DNA of 64,000 nucleotides from an uncultured Methanomassiliicoccus sp. (lineage in GTDB: Archaea > Thermoplasmatota > Thermoplasmata > Methanomassiliicoccales > Methanomassiliicoccaceae). The translations under genes and the position numbers were made by a program. Under the pieces are notes generated by a model that worked only from the letters and a program-made list of their open reading frames with translations, searched no databases and had not been told where the DNA came from. Of the stretch, positions 62,431 through 64,000 are shown one piece after another. The stretch is taken from contig CAJKRY010000003.1 in NCBI GenBank assembly GCA_905202485.1, forward strand, positions 65,299 to 129,298, read 5' to 3'. Each line of letters starts with the position of its first letter. Positions within the stretch are counted from its first letter, which is position 1.

Positions 62431-63043
62431 TTGCCCTCTGCACTGCCGTCAGATTTCCAATGATTGCAAACCAGAGCATGACAATTCCGAAGATTGTTAT
62501 TGAGTAATCCCCTATTGTGATCCATGCGCTGTCTGTAACTGCCATATAGATTACCTGCACGATCGGAGCCAGTGTTAGGAGTACTACACGGTCTGCTCTT
62601 CCGAGAAGTCCGCTATAAAGCCTTCCTGCACCGATGGCCTGACACTGTGTTCCCATATAGCTTGTGAGCAGTACGCCGATTATTGCCAGAATGCCGATGT
62701 AAGGGCTGCACCAAGCGCTGACTGCTACAGAGCCAATCATGATGACGTCTGCATATCTGTCAAGTACATGATCAAGCAGATCTCCGCGCTTTGAGGATTT
62801 AAATGTCATTCTTGCAACTTTCCCGTCGATTGCATCAAAAAATCCGCTTAAAATTACGACAATCGCCGCTAACGGCAACAGAATATACCAATAATCGCCG
62901 TAGCTGAAATAGATCAACAGGCCTGCTACAATGGCTAATATGAAGGCTATCCAGGACAGGGTGTTCGGATGAAACCTCGATAATGCTTTTGAAAGGGGGT
63001 CCAGTATGAATTCTACGCTGTCCCTTTTAGAATCTAATACCAT
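62405..63043 (-). CDS. CDP-alcohol phosphatidyltransferase (archaetidylinositol phosphate synthase-like)
   Basis: A 212-residue polytopic membrane enzyme with the diagnostic motif DGx2ARx8Gx3Dx3D in DAIDGKVARMTFKSSKRGDL followed by LDHVLDRYAD. About six membrane helices follow or precede it. It transfers a polar head group to CDP-archaeol; archaeal members of this length next to fap7 are usually archaetidylinositol phosphate synthases. Head-group specificity is inferred. It overlaps fap7 by 10 bases. Confidence 0.87.
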   Translation of the reverse strand: MVLDSKRDSVEFILDPLSKALSRFHPNTLSWIAFILAIVAGLLIYFSYGDYWYILLPLAAIVVILSGFFDAIDGKVARMTFKSSKRGDLLDHVLDRYADVIMIGSVAVSAWCSPYIGILAIIGVLLTSYMGTQCQAIGAGRLYSGLLGRADRVVLLTLAPIVQVIYMAVTDSAWITIGDYSITIFGIVMLWFAIIGNLTAVQRAIKIWKMLE

Positions 63044-63561
63044 TTCAATACCTCTTCGCTCCAGTCAATGCTGCCGGGGGCATAATCGCTGGCATCTCCT
63101 GCTTTAATTCTCAAAACTGCATCGCACACTTCTTCAGCGGACATTTCTGTTGTATTGATTTCTGAAACTTCAGTTTCTGTCTCAGTGGCTTCAACCAAAA
63201 TAACATCCAAGGCTTCAGCTTCTACGTTTTCTTTTACCTTTGATTCTTTCCACCCTCTCGATTTTAAACGGTCTGCTAAAACCGATGGGTTGCATCTCAG
63301 GACAATTATCTTGTCGCATGACACAAAATGAGCCATGTGGCCGATCAGCACACAGTCTTCAGAAATATTCATTGCTGATATTGCATCATCTAAAACGTCA
63401 GGATCAACATCATAGCTGTCTCTTTCTGAATCAAATGAATCATAGAGCCTCTTTTCTTTTACAAAATCTCCAAGCTCGATGATCTTCATCCCTTTCTGCT
63501 GCAGTAATTTTCCGACCGTGGTTTTACCAGTACCGGGTGTGCCTGTGAGTGAGATTATCAC
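63034..63561 (-). CDS. Fap7/AK6-type NTPase (adenylate-kinase-like)
   Basis: A 175-residue P-loop kinase with SLTGTPGTGKTTVGKLLQQKG, IELGDFVKEKRLYDSFD and IGHMAHFVSCDKIIVLRCNPSVL. Archaeal Fap7 homologs bind ribosomal protein S11 and assist small-subunit maturation, with adenylate kinase activity. It starts at GTG, ends in TAG, and overlaps the downstream membrane enzyme gene. Confidence 0.9.
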   Translation of the reverse strand: MIISLTGTPGTGKTTVGKLLQQKGMKIIELGDFVKEKRLYDSFDSERDSYDVDPDVLDDAISAMNISEDCVLIGHMAHFVSCDKIIVLRCNPSVLADRLKSRGWKESKVKENVEAEALDVILVEATETETEVSEINTTEMSAEEVCDAVLRIKAGDASDYAPGSIDWSEEVLKWY

Positions 63562-63759
63562 AATTGTGCAATGCGCCTCACTTAGTTATATGTTCCCGGA
63601 GTTTCCGTGAATTTTGAAGAATGACACATTATAATCAATCAATTCAGCACAATTTTATCTCTGCTTCATATCGAATTCATTGGATATTATGTGGTGGAAT
63701 CCTACATTCGATGTTTTCTACCAAACCTTTGCTAATGCTCTTTATTGGAAACAGAGGAT
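63562..63759. other. Intergenic region right of fap7
   Basis: About 200 AT-rich bases without a clear gene. A 36-codon plus-strand frame (ATG 63689 to TGA 63799) looks protein-like (MWWNPTFDVFYQTFANALYW...) but is short, lacks a ribosome binding site and overlaps the minus-strand frame at 63760. It might be a gene remnant. Confidence 0.25.
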
Positions 63760-63939
63760 TTACCAAGATCTAGGAAATGTTATTACAGATGATTTATGAC
63801 ATTTAAATGATTCATAGTATTGTTGCATCGCTTTTTGAGATATCTCCTGCATGCGAATAATGTCTGCGATATCTAACTCGCGCTTAATCTTCTCAAGCCT
63901 ATCTAAAAACTCCTCATCCGATATCATTCTTATCGCCAT
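63760..63939 (-). CDS. Possible 59-residue protein beside the 12-bp repeats
   Basis: A minus-strand frame from ATG 63939 to TAA at 63762-63760. The product is mostly predicted helix: MAIRMISDEEFLDRLEKIKR, then ELDIADIIRMQEISQKAM and QQYYESFKCHKSS. An in-frame TGA lies two codons before the ATG, so it cannot extend into the repeats. The frame looks protein-like (heptad-type spacing of hydrophobics) but has no strong ribosome binding site and no known family. Confidence 0.4.
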   Translation of the reverse strand: MAIRMISDEEFLDRLEKIKRELDIADIIRMQEISQKAMQQYYESFKCHKSSVITFPRSW

Positions 63940-63940
63940 A

Positions 63941-64000
63941 TTTTGTCATTTATTTTGTCATTTATTTTGTCATTTATTTTGTCATTTATTTTGTCATTTA
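63941..64000. repeat. Five perfect tandem copies of a 12-bp repeat
   Basis: TTTTGTCATTTA is repeated five times without change from 63941 to the window end, so the array probably continues beyond it. On the minus strand each unit contains ATGACAAAATAA, a start-to-stop micro-frame, and the array leads straight into the 59-codon frame at 63939. Confidence 0.95.

Noticed and set aside
63941..64000. CRISPR array
   Set aside because: Units are directly adjacent 12-mers with no spacers; no cas genes nearby.

Overview
The window is a gene-dense archaeal chromosome segment. An undivided rpoB beside separate rpoA1 and rpoA2, archaeal or eukaryote-like information genes (MCM, PriS/PriL, NMD3, Tsr3, Fap7, TiaS, GatDE, L7Ae, LX, S28e, L24e) and strongly reduced TAG stop use point to Thermoplasmata. 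A host- or sediment-associated member of the Methanomassiliicoccales is my best guess. The lineage is an inference: no 16S rRNA, tRNA or methanogenesis gene lies in the window.

Layout. 1-9 kb: RNA polymerase operon rpoH-rpoB-rpoA1-rpoA2-L30e-nusA, cut off by a convergent radical SAM gene where rps12 would be expected. 10-18 kb: pyrF, then a 2117-residue oligosaccharyltransferase-like membrane protein fused to about eleven surface beta-sandwich repeats, and a small membrane-anchored partner. 18-30 kb: thioredoxin, translin-like protein, purD, gatD-gatE, a methyltransferase, tiaS, a bacterial-type thiolase, an HPS-RraA fusion and htpX. 30-41 kb: a flippase-like membrane protein, priS, a second radical SAM gene, LX-prefoldin-ftsY, an M20 peptidase, tsr3, and an mcm gene carrying two mini-inteins. 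41-49 kb: nmd3, a CinA-like gene, two-subunit fumarase, purM, a DUF531-type gene with an overlooked 53-codon partner, and L7Ae-S28e-L24e-ndk. 49-50 kb: a zinc-ribbon protein and a peroxiredoxin.

50-60 kb is the most interesting part. A bacterial-type, full-length acetyl-CoA synthase (AcsB) and both corrinoid iron-sulfur protein subunits (AcsD, AcsC) are preceded by a double ACT-domain protein. On the other strand lie a reductive corrinoid activator (AcsV/RACo), a core-MetE (MesB-like) methionine synthase and the nickel ATPase CooC. No CO dehydrogenase and no methyltetrahydrofolate or methyltetrahydromethanopterin methyltransferase is present. The most economical reading is a CODH-free ACS/CoFeSP system that moves methyl groups between acetyl-CoA and the corrinoid protein and on to homocysteine, giving methionine. 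It resembles the truncated Wood-Ljungdahl pathway of Dehalococcoides but sits in an archaeon.

60-64 kb: a PEBP protein, a surface protein, priL, pgsA-like and fap7. The window ends in five perfect copies of a 12-bp repeat beside a 59-codon reading frame. Most convergent gene pairs overlap at their stops or are separated by only a few bases, so transcription termination must often occur inside the opposing gene.
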